From Blastobasis lacticolella (Eukaryota; Arthropoda; Insecta; Lepidoptera; Blastobasidae): a stretch of 64,000 nt of DNA. The stretch lies in assembly GCA_905147135.1 (NCBI GenBank), contig LR990056.1:16936001-17000000 (forward strand), in the 5' to 3' direction. The position numbers and the translations under genes are program-made. This document shows, piece after piece, positions 9,961 through 24,030 of the stretch (position 1 is the stretch's first letter; each line of letters begins with the position of its first letter). Under the pieces are notes generated by a model. That model did not search any database and was not told the origin of the DNA. It was given only the letters and a program-made list of their open reading frames with translations.

Positions 9961-10548
9961 CATTCAGTTATTGTTCCCGAGTTTATCTGTATTGTAAGTG
10001 GTAAATATGTACCTTCCGTACCGCCGTGTTACTTGGTCTACTTGACTTTAAAAAGGTCCTCCAGTTTACACTTATTGGATCTTTTAGTGTTAAGTCATAG
10101 CTGTCGAGGGCTGCAAACTATGCTTTTGGCCCACTTTCCAATTAGAATCCAGTACCTGCTCGAGAGTAACATGTTGTTACTTAGGAATTATTACTAATAT
10201 TGCAGACTTATAATTGTTAATATTGCAAAATTAATTTAATGGTTTTCATAAAACGTCACAACATGAAACAGGACAAAATCGGAGTTAAATAATTAATTGA
10301 CATTAAACTACCGATAACGGGAAAAACTTATGAGAAATATGGCAACACTCCCACTGTTTTCATTTCTTGTACGTGTGTGTGAGTGATGTCAACTGAACTG
10401 TACTGCTGTCTGTCGGTCGCCGCCATTGAGTTTCATTTTAGCCGAGAATTGAAATAGGTTGTACCTTTCATAATCGGCGAATATCTTCGTAATCTTTCTT
10501 CTTTACTGTTCTATTTAGTCATAAACAGTGCACAAATAATATAATCCG
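9961..10548 (+). promoter_or_regulatory. Upstream region and 5' UTR of the PP1 gene
   Basis: No coding signal or repeat is recognised. The last 150 bases before the ATG are probably transcribed leader. I see no TATA box at a convincing distance, so a TATA-less housekeeping promoter is the likely arrangement. The transcription start cannot be placed from sequence alone. Confidence 0.4.
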
Positions 10549-10639
10549 ATGGCAGACAGAGACTCAGAATGCCGTGGTCAAAATTACAGAGACACAGATG
10601 AATTGAATATCGATAACGTAATAAAGAAATTGTTGAAAG
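10549..10639 (+). CDS. PP1c: Protein phosphatase 1 catalytic subunit, exon 1 (N-terminus)
   Basis: Start codon in 'ccgATGGcagac' with G at +4, then 30 codons ending IIKKLLK-like (NIDNVIKKLLK) and a GTAAAG donor, phase 1. Together with the three exons below it encodes residues 1-176 of a PP1-type metallophosphatase (normally about 325-330 residues), which removes phosphate from Ser/Thr under the direction of regulatory subunits in nucleus and cytoplasm. The N-terminal tail before the conserved NID motif is about 12 residues longer than in fly Pp1-87B, with a charged MADRDSECRGQNYRDTDE leader. Residue choices downstream ([20 protein letters not shown]) match the alpha/gamma rather than the beta (flapwing) type. 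Confidence 0.93.
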
Positions 10640-10789
10640 GTAAAGCTTTCGTTTACGTGTAAACAAGTTAAAATATCAGTGAAACAACACCACTACTGTG
10701 AAAAAGTTATACTCAACCATTACGTGTGAGAAATTTGTGGTAAAAGTGTTTGTTTTGTGATTGTGATGTTTATATTTGGTTGTTTTCAG

Positions 10790-10921
10790 TGCGGGGCGAA
10801 AAGCCTGGTATGAATGTACAGTTGACGGAAATCGAGATAAAGGGGCTTTGCTTGAAATCAAGAGAAATTTTTCTGTCACAGCCGATTTTACTCGAATTGG
10901 AAGCCCCGCTAAAAATATGCG
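10790..10921 (+). CDS. PP1c: Protein phosphatase 1 catalytic subunit, exon 2
   Basis: Acceptor 'tgttttcag', then [20 protein letters not shown] and the nearly invariant [19 protein letters not shown], ending LKICG in phase 1 at a GTAAGT donor. Intron 1 is only 150 bases. This exon contributes the N-terminal helices that pack beside the catalytic core. KPGMN in place of the RPGKN of vertebrate and fly enzymes is the main substitution. Confidence 0.96.
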
Positions 10922-12515
<1,594 letters not shown>

Positions 12516-13514
12516 TGAGTTTTATTTGTTTGTAATTATATTAATTAGTACTTCGTCCCCTTAATATTCGGTTATTGCGTTCCATATGGGTATTCATCCA
12601 AAAACTCAATGTGAGTTTCTTAATGAATTAGATTGCCTTTGGACGAAACAAGTTATATTTCAAATAATTCCATTGTCTCTGTGTTATTTTGATAGATAGG
12701 GGGACCAACCCTGTCTTCATTGTACAGGGCATGTCTAGAATTATAGGATTTAAGAAAAAATACGGGACAATGAAAGTTAATTATCTTTTAACAAATTTAA
12801 AACCTACAATAAAAAAAAGATGTTACTTATACTGTATGAGTAGTAGAGTACCTTTTTTTTCTTATTAAAATACAGGGCATGGCCAAAATGATAGCTGAAA
12901 TAAGGGACATGTTGTAAACTGTAGGACAGAGTGCCAGCCTATGCGGACCCCAGGCCCTTGTGTGCCATGCGAGATTTAAATTCTTAATTTTCACTTTACA
13001 TAAAACAAAAGATTTTAATATAAAATCTAGTACAATCCACAATCAGCTGTTTCTTACCTACTGTTTTTGCATTGACACTGTTATGAATCATTGTTTAAAA
13101 CTTCCTTGTATTGAGTGAATCATAGATTTAGTGTAGTGCGTAGCTCAGGAAATAATAAATTTTTTTATATCTTCATCTTTGCAATCCTAAAGATAAAAAT
13201 CATTTAATATTTATCTTCTGATCAGATTCCCATCTCGTATTTCAACTTCTAAAATACCTTGAGTTTGAAATGAAGGTGAAAATATTTTGCTTTATGAGTT
13301 ATGTATGATTATGAGTCACGTTCTACGGTTAAACTGGTCCATTTCCCAGCAATACCACCAAATCAAATGAAATTGCTTATTGTGTTCAGGTGTACCAGGT
13401 TCAAAAGCTGCTCATAGCCTGTACCATTGAGTTTTTACATCTTTCAAGCATGTCTGTCACACAAGCACATCTCTTTACATTATATATAACATGTAATTAG
13501 GAAGAATTAGGTAG

Positions 13515-13690
13515 GCATGGCCGTGTGGTGTCCGGCAGAGTAGTCATGGGTGTCGTACAAGGCGACTAATGTTTTCGAGGCAAAAGATCAAGAGTCTCCG
13601 TTGTCTGGAAATGGGCAGCAGCATTTTCCATTGTTATATTTAAATACTGCGATCTCCAACCCGCCTGCGCTTACGGGCTGTGATGATGAG
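13515..13690 (+). repeat. SINE-2 copy with internal deletion
   Basis: Begins 'ggccgtgtggtgtccggc' and follows the family through 'gtcgtacaaggcgactaatg', 'gggcagcagcattttcc' and 'gcgatctccaacccgcctgc'. It then jumps directly to the terminal 'ttacgggctgtgatgatgag', losing about 90 bases present in full copies. Plus orientation within PP1 intron 3. Confidence 0.9.
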
Positions 13691-13769
13691 GTAGAATTTT
13701 GTAATCGTCATTGAAACACCATAAGAATTGTCTTATACTTTAGTGTACAATTTGATTTCTAAACTAAAA

Positions 13770-13860
13770 CCCCTGGTGTTGCTGATGTCCATAGGCGGCG
13801 GTGACCACTTTCCACCAGGTGGCCCGCTTGCTTGTTTATCTGCCGTCTTACATAAAGAAA
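13770..13860 (+). repeat. LINE family B 3' tail
   Basis: Holds the terminal block 'ggtgttgctgatgtccatag', 'gcggcggtgaccactttcc' and 'ggtggcccgcttgc', followed by 'cataaagaaaaa'. The same end follows the LINE ORF at 54.3 kb. Confidence 0.8.
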
Positions 13861-14144
13861 AAGCGTAGAATCGGTTGATAACTGATGAATTTTAATGTCA
13901 ACATAAAAGTACTTGACCATAACTTTTTGGCAAACACCAGCAAACTAAACAGTGACATCATCCACTTTTATCAACGAAGTGATAATGGCGACATGATAGA
14001 TCTCTTGATACTGTGGTTTATCAGTTTTTTTTTGGATTTACGCTTATTGATAAGTTTGAAAAATACTTTATATACTTAAATTTGATTTCTCACTTCCTAT
14101 ACAATGTGATGAAATACGTGATTGGTTTTGCGGATTATTTTTAG

Positions 14145-14350
14145 TTATATTAGTAGACTCGGCCCGACTTTGCTCACATACACCTACTTTACCTCGACCT
14201 ACCCTTTTTTCTTGCTTATAAACCTTCATCTAGAATCACTCTATGTATTGTTGTACCCACATTTAATTCCATTGCGTAGTTTAAAAGATCTAAGCGTACA
14301 TAGATACATAGGGACAGACAGCAGGAAGCGGCTTTGTTTTATACTATGTT
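14145..14350 (-). repeat. Helitron-like interspersed repeat, 3' portion
   Basis: Shares 'gcgtagtttaaaagatctaa' followed by 'gcgtacata', and an upstream 'ctactttacctc...tttcttgc...aaccttc', with 56740-56960 (same orientation) and 20325-20460 (opposite). Read on the minus strand, the family matches the 'ggaaggttt...acccgtgcgaagccgggg' ends seen at 52.9 kb. Classification as Helitron rests on that end and is tentative. Confidence 0.5.
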
Positions 14351-15024
14351 CAGGAGAAGAACATTATTACGAAAATCATCATCGTCATCTTGGCTGTAAG
14401 ACGTCAACTGCTGAGCATAGTCCTCCCCCCACGACTTCCACCTTTTCGCCTCTCGCATCCATCGGCATCGGATTAATAAAACTATGTACAAAACTACCGT
14501 GTCGTTACCCAAAACATTTGCGTAATTTGGGCAATGCTTATAGCCTAATAATCTTTACCTCAAAATTAATTTACCCACCCATAAAACAGCGCACGAAACA
14601 TTACAGTGCAACTATGTCGCGGATGTTTGTGTCTCTTTCACATCATATAAAAGTTTAATGTAACCTGTTTTCAACCATAAACAAACAGCAGCAGGATCCA
14701 CATTACTGTGACGCAATTGCAATGCAATTTTTTCCATGAAACTATCAGACGGTCCCGTTGGATTGAACGTGTGTATATTTTCGTCTGGCAATGTGTTTAT
14801 TATCATTACCGCGAGCTTTGGGAGTAAGGAGAAGTTGTACGTTACTTATAGCGTAGATACTCTTTAGCCCGAATTCTAATATTACGGAGTGGTTCGTCAT
14901 CGGGAAAATCATAACGGATCTTTTTATCCCACTGCTGCAAGGTCTACATCCGGGATCCGCAGCGTCGCAAAGTTACATTGAGATTTGACACCCAAGGATA
15001 TGCCTGGGCTTGCTAGGACTAACT

Positions 15025-15120
15025 TGGGTATTTGACAACCATCTCACCTGTTTGTAAATGATGATGTGGCCAAACATGGAGCATGCCTGTCTAGGAACAG
15101 TCTATTCAGATTGTGATGTT
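15025..15120 (-). repeat. LINE family A 3' tail fragment
   Basis: Contains the reverse complement of the family A end: 'gacaaccatctcacctg', 'gatgatgtggccaaacatgg' and 'agcatgcctgtctaggaaca'. 5'-truncated and decayed. Confidence 0.7.
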
Positions 15121-15179
15121 CAGGGCTGTAAAAGCACTGACGCTCCTAACCTCCACCGACGATAACCTATGAGTATTGC

Positions 15180-16969
<1,790 letters not shown>

Positions 16970-16971
16970 CT

Positions 16972-17236
16972 TGTAATTAACACATGATTGATTTAATTTG
17001 CCTCGATCTTTTCGTTGCCTATGGAGGCGCACGGACAGTCGGTCCGTGGAAATGTGGCCACAGTCGTCCAGGACCTCTGCAATCTGAGGGGCGGGGATGC
17101 GGTGCTGGCCTTTCAGATACATGTAGACATGCTTTTTGAAGAACCCCGTGTTATAGTGCAAAGGGAAGACTTCGGGACTTGCACGTGCGCGGTAAGAAGG
17201 CTCCCGATGCCCGTACGTTAGTTGGTTGCCAGGCAT
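16972..17236 (-). pseudogene. LINE family D: C-terminal tail
   Basis: The minus-strand frame reads 'EVFPLHYNTGFFKKHVYMYL' and 'KGQHRIPAPQIAEVLDDCGH', ending in a stop. The DNA aligns with 38925-39095, where the phrases 'aagtctttcctttgcacta', 'ggggttcttc' and 'cggtggccgctttccatcag' also occur. LINE ORFs end this way (FPLxYN...FKKxVxxYLKG), so this is a 5'-truncated non-LTR copy. Confidence 0.65.
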
Positions 17237-17297
17237 CTAGATGGTGTGAATGAAATCTATCCCATCGTCGGAGGGTGCGGTGACGAAATAGTGACGG

Positions 17298-17470
17298 AGG
17301 CATCAAATTAAAAAGTTCCTACTAATATTATCAACGCGAAAGTTTGTAAGGATGTTTGTTATTCCTTCACTTACAAACTCTTGAACGGATTTTTATGAAA
17401 TTCGGCCGTAATATAGCTTATACCCTAAAGTAGCACATAGGTTTTAATTCATCCCAAAATTCAATGTGGT
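17298..17470 (+). repeat. Helitron-like interspersed repeat, 5'-type segment
   Basis: Contains 'ctactaatattatcaacg', 'gaaagtttgtaaggatg', 'gaacggatttttatgaaatt', 'aatatagcttataccc' and 'cccacgggaac'. A related stretch at 60620-60770 shares the 'aatatagcttatatccc' to 'tcgtggcaac' part. This composition is common at the starts of lepidopteran Helitron-like repeats; the class is inferred. Confidence 0.5.
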
Positions 17471-17957
17471 TCCCACGGGAACGGGTTTGGGACCGAATTT
17501 TACGCATACTAAGATGACGGAAAAAGCTAGCTTTTTATAATATGCATACGTTTTTGAAATATATTTGTTTTTATATAAACCCGCTTATGCTAACGTTTAA
17601 CTGAATAAACACTGCTTGGAGACTAACCATAAGCTCCAATAAAATATTTAAAGCCGCATAAACTTGCCCGCGCTTACTGTATAAACAGAGCCTAGTCTTT
17701 GTACTAAATATCCATAATGTTAGGCCCCGTTTATAGTCTAGAATCCGGCCTAGGCGTTTCACTCCGTTTACGGCTCGCTCAGCCGTACCGGAGAAAGCTG
17801 GCCCTGTTATTGATACAATGGAATGGGGAAGGGTACTCCTAAACATATATAGGTTTGTATAGGTTTTATATTGCGTTATTCTCCGTGTCGTAATGAAACA
17901 ACGGTATAGGATCGATAGCAATGTTAAAGATGTGGTGGCCATATTGAAAATGCTTGC
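17471..17957. other. No gene recognised
   Basis: The 184-codon minus-strand frame that overlaps this region has no motif and includes a LINE tail read backwards, so I treat it as chance. Confidence 0.5.
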
Positions 17958-18070
17958 CAAAGGTTTGTACGGGGTCGGCAACGTGTGGGTGATGTCCCTA
18001 GTATTCCAAACGTCCATGCTTACCATCAGGCAGGCCGTAAGCTTGTTTGCCACCTTAATGGTATAAAAGT
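17958..18070 (+). repeat. LINE family C 3' tail
   Basis: Contains 'acggggtcggcaacg', 'gtattccaaacgtccatg', 'ttaccatcaggcaggccg', 'taagcttgtttgccacctta' and 'tggtataaaag'. Compared with other copies it lacks 'ctgcggtgactg'. Confidence 0.85.
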
Positions 18071-18164
18071 CTAGTTTATTTTCCATCCCTCCACAAACAT
18101 TCAGTGTTGCAAACCGGCACTCCACTGCCCAATAAACTAGACGTGGATATCTGCGAGGCTAGGG

Positions 18165-18262
18165 AATTGTGTCAGGACAGAGCAAAGTGGCGGTCCATAG
18201 GCTGCCTACCCCACCTGTGGGACACAGGCGTGAGCATTATGTATGGTATAATAAATAACAGG
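18165..18262 (+). repeat. Dispersed repeat I
   Basis: Ordered blocks 'gtcaggacagagcaaagtgg', 'cggtccataggctgcctacc', 'acctgtgggacacaggcgtg' and 'agcattatgtatg' recur at 23678-23765 and, reversed, at 60522-60610. Likely the 3' end of a LINE or SINE whose tail is a TATG-type microsatellite. Confidence 0.7.
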
Positions 18263-18859
18263 GGTTCTATTTTTGAATTTCATACACGAATTCTCATTTC
18301 TTCTATTTTTTAAATTACCACTCGAATTCGAATCCTTTCGGGGAAATTCAATTTCGAGTAGTAAGCGTGGGAACTTTAAAAAGCATCGCCGAAATGTCAA
18401 AAGTCACAACCACAGATTACACATTTGACATTCCGTTACACATTACATTAGGCGCGGTACATTAACGGCTTTTTATTTTATACGGATTCACAAGATTTCT
18501 GAGTCAACCCGCTTTCTGTTGGTTCAAAAATACTGGAAAATGTAACCATTCGAAATTTAATTCACGTGTTTCGCACACGAATTGTAAAAGTCGTCGGTGA
18601 AATTCAAAAATCGACTCCCAGAACAACAATCTTTCAAATAGTGCCGCAAGCAGTGTGCACTTTAGCTTGCTCGAGATTTGTTACGTCCATAAGGGCCCGC
18701 AGATGTGTAGCCACACGGAAAAAGGTTAATCTTTCGGGCAACTTTGCCCTTGGAACGGAAAGCGTTGTTGTTGTTTATGCGAGGCCGTGGCGACTTTCTT
18801 GTTCCTGTCACACATGGGAAAATGTGCGAAATACTAGCCGTTGCCAGAGGCTTTCATAC
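18263..18859. other. No gene recognised
   Basis: Mixed composition. A small inverted motif around 'cgaattcgaatcc...gaaattcaatttcgagtagt' is the only structure I see. Confidence 0.5.
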
Positions 18860-19040
18860 GCGCACAGTTCGGATCTCTGTAACCATGATCCAATCTGGTC
18901 AGGCTCCCCTGGTAGCAGGGTCACGGAGGTCAGATGGTAGTCGCTCCACTGTAATTATCTGATCGCCAAATCCTGGATCATGGTCAATGCGGACCCCGGG
19001 GCCCTCGTTCTCTAGAGCACAACCGGGACATTAACGCCAA
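18860..19040 (+). repeat. SINE-1 copy (body and tail)
   Basis: Runs from 'gtaaccatgatccaatctgg' through 'ggtcacggaggtcagatgg', 'tcgctccactgtaattatct' and 'ggaccccggggccctcg' to 'acaaccgggacattaacgcc'. Head missing. Confidence 0.9.
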
Positions 19041-20040
19041 TAATTTTTGGCTCTGTAAACAATCAACTATCCTGTGGGATCCTATTCTTTTTCCGCAATA
19101 AAACTGTAAAAATGCGATCCCTTTTGAGTATGTGTGAGGTCACCCTACGTGCTAGAATGTCTAAATAGTCTCTGTCTTTCCCTTTGGGATACTGGCGTGA
19201 GTGTGTGTTATGTATGCAACACTACTATCTACAAACTACTATCATTACAAACAGAAACATGTCACGTTAAATTAATGTCAATAATGCAACTGTCAACACG
19301 AAAGTAATTCACAATCGTGCTTCGTCCAAAATGAGGGTAATCAATGGACGTCATGTATTTGAATTGTCTAATGATTGAACATACAATAATGTCAAATAGT
19401 TCTTACAATATTTTTAGTAGACATTAGCTCCCCGGTGAAGAAGTATGCTATACCGTATGCTAATATCATTTTAAGAAAAGGCATAAATTATGATATAATA
19501 GGACCACGATAAGACCGTATTGGTTGACAGTAGTAAAAATTATAAATAGTGGATATGGCAATAAATAATCTGGTGATAATCTGTCCTTGTCAGTCCTTCT
19601 AAACATTCAGTTATTTGGTCAGTATTAGCTTGAACTTTTGTCTAAATTATTAATCATTCTGACAATTATCTCCCGCACTTCCGTTTCAATTCCGCCCATT
19701 ATTTAATAATATTTTTCATCACGAAAATAAACCATCCTACAAAAATCAAATTGTTTGTTATGACTCTTATGAATGACGCTCTATGACGTTTAAAAACTTG
19801 CCATACTTAGAGATTTTATTATTTAATAACCGATTCGGACTTAGCGTGATCTTATTATAGTATCGATGCCCGCTACATCTCCACTGTTGATACGAAATAC
19901 TTGTACGAACGATAATACGCATACCGTCGCGACCGCAACACGAAGGCCGATTAGATGATGCTATATTTAATCCGATTGCTAGACGCAATGCTAACTGTGT
20001 ATCAATTGTAATATCTTCATAGGTTGACTATTATCTACGA
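19041..20040. other. No gene recognised
   Basis: AT-rich. A weak trace of repeat I ('gtctctgtctttccctttgg') lies near 19166; otherwise no structure seen. Confidence 0.5.
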
Positions 20041-20049
20041 GTATACATA

Positions 20050-20320
20050 CTGGCCGTGTGGTGTCCGGCAGAGTAGAATAGCACCAACCCCTTACACTCA
20101 TGGATGTCGTACGAGGCGACTAATGTTTTCGAGGCAAAAGATCACGAGTCTTTGTAGTCTGGGAAATGGGCAGCAGCATTTTCCATTGTTTTATTTAAAC
20201 AGTGCGATCTCCAACCCGCCTGCCGAGCGTGGAGATTATGGCAATGACCTCTCCTTTCGTGGGAGAGCCCCTAAGTCCTGCAGTGGACTGTTACGGGCTG
20301 TGATCATCATCATCATCATA
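20050..20320 (+). repeat. SINE-2 copy with (ATC) tail
   Basis: Near full length, from 'ggccgtgtggtgtccggcag' to 'gttacgggctgtg' followed by about four ATC/TCA units. Internal sequence agrees closely with the 26.1-kb reference copy. Confidence 0.93.
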
Positions 20321-20324
20321 TTTA

Positions 20325-20460
20325 TCCATATACGCTTAGATCTTTTAAACTACGCAACGGATTTTAATGCGGTTTTTAACAATAGATAGAGTGATTCAAG
20401 AGGAAGGTTTATAAGCATGAAAAAAAGGGTAGGTAGAGAGGTAAAGTAAGTGTAGAGGTT
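20325..20460 (+). repeat. Helitron-like interspersed repeat segment
   Basis: Reads 'tacgcttagatcttttaaac', 'tacgcaacggattttaatgc' and 'tagagtgattcaagaggaag'; this is the reverse complement of the blocks at 14.2 and 56.8 kb. It directly follows the SINE-2 tail. Confidence 0.5.
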
Positions 20461-20499
20461 CTCCGACATTTTTCTATCGGTTAGGAGATTCCAGCTGGT

Positions 20500-20615
20500 C
20501 TGCCTTTAAGACCTTAAGGCTAGAGTGAATAAGCTGTTCCTAGACAGGCACGCTCTATCATCGGCTGCATCGTCAATTATTATGAGGTGAGCAGGCGGCC
20601 TAATTATATTTAAAA
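20500..20615 (+). repeat. LINE family A 3' tail
   Basis: Contains 'aaggctagagtgaataagct', 'gttcctagacaggcacgctc' and 'atcgtcaattattatgaggtg', matching the coding end FKARVNxLF...HALSSAAS of the 3-kb copy. Confidence 0.8.
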
Positions 20616-21290
20616 AAATTCTGGTCTAGTCTAATTATATTAATAAGTCAGTACTGCAAGTACTGCCGTAGTTACACCACACCGCTACTGTAGTGTGAAG
20701 TGAAGTTTAACAAACGAATCGTGTATTATATTTTCTCAATGTCTAAATTCCGATCCGACGCCGTAATTACAAAAATCCAAGAATAGTCCCTATTATTATC
20801 CCGTAAATTAATTCTGCACCTTGAAGCGACCTGTTTGGACCTTGATATTATTTCTGTACTGGCTAAACATTGAGAGCCATTTTTAAAAAGGCCTGTGGTG
20901 GGCATCGGCTGCCTGTGATCAGATTTTAGGGTTCCGTTAAAACTCCCAGTGATTAAAAATAAGCCCTATTATAGCTAGTGTCAAATAAGAAGAGACTTGG
21001 CAGGTCACGAGGTTCGACTTGCGCTGCATACTAAATTCCCTCCACTGCCATTTGACAAGTCTCTTCTTTCGTGACGCGGGTTATACTAAGCCTCCGCAGT
21101 CTGTCCGGCACAGGCCTGTATCTTTAGAACCGTGACTTCCAGGTACTTGTATTTTCACATGAAATATATTTTATGGCCGCTATAACAACAAATAATAAAA
21201 ATGTTGAAAATTAAGGGGAAGAAACACGCTGCTGGCGCCCTTTTTATTTATTTCTTTACCGTAATAACGGCAATACATACAAGCACCAAA
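20616..21290. other. No gene recognised
   Basis: An imperfect inverted pair around 'aagaagagacttggca' (near 20988) and 'tgacaagtctcttctttcg' (near 21053) is visible. No coding signal. Confidence 0.5.
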
Positions 21291-21410
21291 CCTTGTATGA
21301 CTACGGTGATAATACTTACTGCGCTGGCTCAGCGACCCAGAATGGATCTTGGCCTCCGACACCAGAGATCGCCACCTCTTCCTATCCTGCGCCATCTCCT
21401 TCTAATACTA
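21291..21410 (-). pseudogene. LINE (RTE-like) C-terminal fragment
   Basis: The minus-strand frame gives MAQDRKRWRSLVSEAKIHSG followed by SLSQRSKY. The xxQDRxxWRxLxxEA pattern is the usual end of RTE-type ORF2 proteins. The phrase 'gctggctcagcgaccca' is shared with 28.1 kb. Confidence 0.65.
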
Positions 21411-22504
21411 AAGTATAAAAAACAATTACTAAAACCCAATCAGGCGTGAGTCGTACCCTTGCTACAAGCTTCCGAACCTAATAAAATTTGAAGAGTCATA
21501 TGTTGCTCTGGCATCAAAATCTTGTTATTATTAAGTACAGAACCCTTGAATGAATGAATGAAATGAATGATCATCCGTACGGCACGCGGCTGTCGAACCG
21601 GCTCTCTCCGAACAAGACTAAAGTGAAACAAATACTAAAAACCGGCCAGGAGCCAGTCGGACTCTCGCTACAAGGTTTATCTAGGAATTACATGTTGTTC
21701 TGGCATCATAAATCAAAATATTTTTTGTGGCAAGTACGGAACCTTTTGCAAGCGAGTTTGGCTCGCCCTTAGCCAGTGTTTGTAGATGCGGCGAATGTAT
21801 TTGTGTTGCACGAAACCGACCAGCGCGTTTCACACTCGGTGAAGCGTCAAATCGGATGCATCCATACGGCACGCGGCTGTGGAGCCGGCTCTATCCGAAC
21901 AGGGAACCGGATTGAACCGGATAGGATGTGGTGTGCTAATTAGTGAACCAGATTTTGCCGTGTGCTTCTGTGAACGGTGAGAGGACGGTCCGTTAGGGCT
22001 TTGTGTCGATCGCTGTAAGAGCGAAAGTAGCTTGAAAAGATGCTTTGTCCCTGTGACGGGTAGTTACTGGATCTGTTCGACCGGAATGCTAGGAGATGGG
22101 TTATTTAATCGATTATAGTTCAGATATTTTGCTAAATCGCCGTGTTCCTGAATCGAACGCGGATAGACAATTTTGGCTCTCGGAGCACGAGCGCGAGTGA
22201 CGCACGCTTCTACCTTAATGACTCACACACAAAAATTTGGTTTTGACTTGGCAAACTCGTGATCGAAACTTTACGGTGACACGATTGATTCGCCTTGCGG
22301 AAATGAGCGCTCGGGACCAATTCGGTAAAACGACTGAAATAAGAAAATAAGCCCCATGGTTAAAGTCGAATATATCGGTCTGGCAACATTTACTAGCGAA
22401 CGATGCTTCGCCACCCGTAAGAGAAGTACTAAGAACTCGAGTTAGTCTGCTTCTCATTCGTTTCATTATCTCTATCTAGCTAAGAACGAAAAATAACCAT
22501 AATC
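21411..22504. other. Non-coding stretch with a local duplication
   Basis: Two passages (21465-21660 and 21675-21910) repeat the same order of phrases: 'catgttg(c/t)tctggcatca', 'agtac(a/g)gaacc', 'tacggcacgcggctgt' and 'ccggctct.tccgaac'. This is a diverged direct duplication of about 210-260 bases. The upper part (21910-22504) shows nothing further. Confidence 0.5.
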
Positions 22505-22762
22505 TTGGCGTTAATGTCCCGGTTGTGCTCGCGCGAGGGCCCGGCGTCCGGCTTTACGATGACCCAGGATTTGGCAGATCAGGTAATCACAGTGGAGCGA
22601 CTGCCATCTGACCTCCGTGTCTCTGTTGCCAGGAGAACCTGATTACATGGTGATTCAGTCCACTGAATGTGCAGGTTTCATCACGATGTTTCTCTCGCCG
22701 TAAGAGCGTCGGTTAGTGTTCAACTAATGTACGTAGCTCAGGAAAGAGTCGTTGGGCGAGCC
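22505..22762 (-). repeat. SINE-1 copy
   Basis: Minus-strand copy from the tail complement 'ggcgttaatgtcccggttgt' through 'ggatttggcagatcaggta' and 'tgaatgtgcaggtttcatca' to 'caactaatgtacgtagctca'. A tRNA-like head may extend slightly further but is decayed. Confidence 0.92.
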
Positions 22763-23169
22763 AACCGAGTCAAACCCTTTAACAATTAGGCCACCGAAGC
22801 TCTCAACTAGTAGTATTATGCCAATTGGGAATACCGATATCCTTCCTATCAGTGAAAGAATTTTCATTATCGGTTCTGTAATTTCAATAACGCCCGTACG
22901 AACATACCATAACGAATAACTTTGCCTCTTCATAACGTGAGATCAGACAATTTCACCGCGGTTTTCACCCTATGAACTTGAGTCCGTATATTTAAAGGTC
23001 ACCCCTACAGCTGTGTAGGTATGCTTTGAGGTCTTCACGAGATAAATTAGGCTGTAGGCTGCGTTGTATATTTTTTCCCAGCTAAATGAGTGAATAATCT
23101 CGGTCGGGGCTTTCGCGAGGCTGGATACTGTTTAGGCATAATTTGCACCGAATTTTGAACAGGCTTGGG

Positions 23170-23400
23170 TTTATTTATAACCTACCCGACAGAAATTGTC
23201 GGATACTTTCGACCAAGTTTACGTGTACTCAAATATTTTCTAAACACTTGAACGGATTTTAATAAAAAGCTAAGAGCTATCTTGATTAAACTGGCTTTCA
23301 AATAGAGAAGGCACCTAAATCGGTCTATCCTTTCGGGACTTACGATGCCACAGACAGATACACAGACACACACGTCAATCTTGTAACATCCATCTTTTTT
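23170..23400 (-). repeat. Dispersed repeat J ('gccgatttcg' class)
   Basis: The minus strand matches 39690-39900 and 43130-43330: 'gtgtgtctgtgtatctgtct', 'gtggcatcgtaag', a 'ggatagaccgattt' phrase, 'ttaatcaagatagctctta' and an end in 'tttctgtcggg'. Ends rich in CCCCCGAC/GTCGGGGG in the other copies suggest short terminal inverted repeats. Confidence 0.55.
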
Positions 23401-23464
23401 TCGTTGGAGTTACAAATAGAGTTAGAAATCTAAATTGTAGATAAAGGTGAGGCTAAGGAGTTGT

Positions 23465-23670
23465 ATTGTTGGTGAAGCGCACCCTCCGGGCTAACGGGGG
23501 AGGGACGCGGAGATGTCTCATGAGTACCAGCGCCGCGGGCCGGCTGGACTTGCTAAGAAAGAAACCTAAGCGCCTACCAGCTAAACTCCGCCCCTGTAGC
23601 CGGAAAGGCTTTGCAGGCTTCCATCGGATGCGACACCCCCATGGGGATGGGCACAGTGGGGATGGGGTGC
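23465..23670 (+). repeat. Dispersed GC-rich repeat F, copy 1
   Basis: Shares 'caccctccgg', 'gagtaccagc', 'cggctgg', 'ctgtagccggaa.ggc', 'tcatcggatgcgacacccc' and 'ggga.gg' with 33575-33770. GC-rich and broken in every frame; probably an old LINE 3' segment. It is followed at once by repeat I, so the two may be one element. Confidence 0.6.
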
Positions 23671-23677
23671 GCTTTTG

Positions 23678-23765
23678 TGTCAGGACAGAGCAAAGTGGTG
23701 GTCCACAGTCTCTGCCTACCACACCTGTGGGACAGAGCCGTGAGCTTTATGTATCTAATAATAAT
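23678..23765 (+). repeat. Dispersed repeat I
   Basis: Contains 'tgtcaggacagagcaaagtg', 'ggtccacagtctctgcctac' and 'cctgtgggacagagccgtga' with 'gctttatgtat', as at 18.2 kb. Confidence 0.75.
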
Positions 23766-23811
23766 GCAATACGGCAACTAGGTTATCACGTTGAGTGCGA
23801 AGCTACATCAT

Positions 23812-24030
23812 CATCACAGCCCGTAACAGTCCACTGTTGGACTTAGGGCCTCTCCCACGAAAGGGGAGGGTATTGCCATGATCTCCACGCTTGGCAGGCG
23901 GGTTGGAGATCGCAGTGTTTAAAAAGAACAATTGAAAATGCTGCTGCCCATTTTCCAGACTACGGAGACTCTTGATCTTTTGCCTCGAAAACATTAGTCG
24001 CCTTGTACGACACCCATGAGTGTAAAGGCT
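23812..24030 (-). repeat. SINE-2 copy (lacks the 5' end)
   Basis: Minus orientation, from 'catcacagcccgtaacagtc' to 'cgacacccatgagtgtaa'. The outermost 'ggccgtgtggtgtccgg' block is absent. Confidence 0.92.

Noticed and set aside
17571..18125. 184-codon open frame on the minus strand
   Set aside because: It overlaps a LINE family C tail that runs on the plus strand, and its peptide has no motif.
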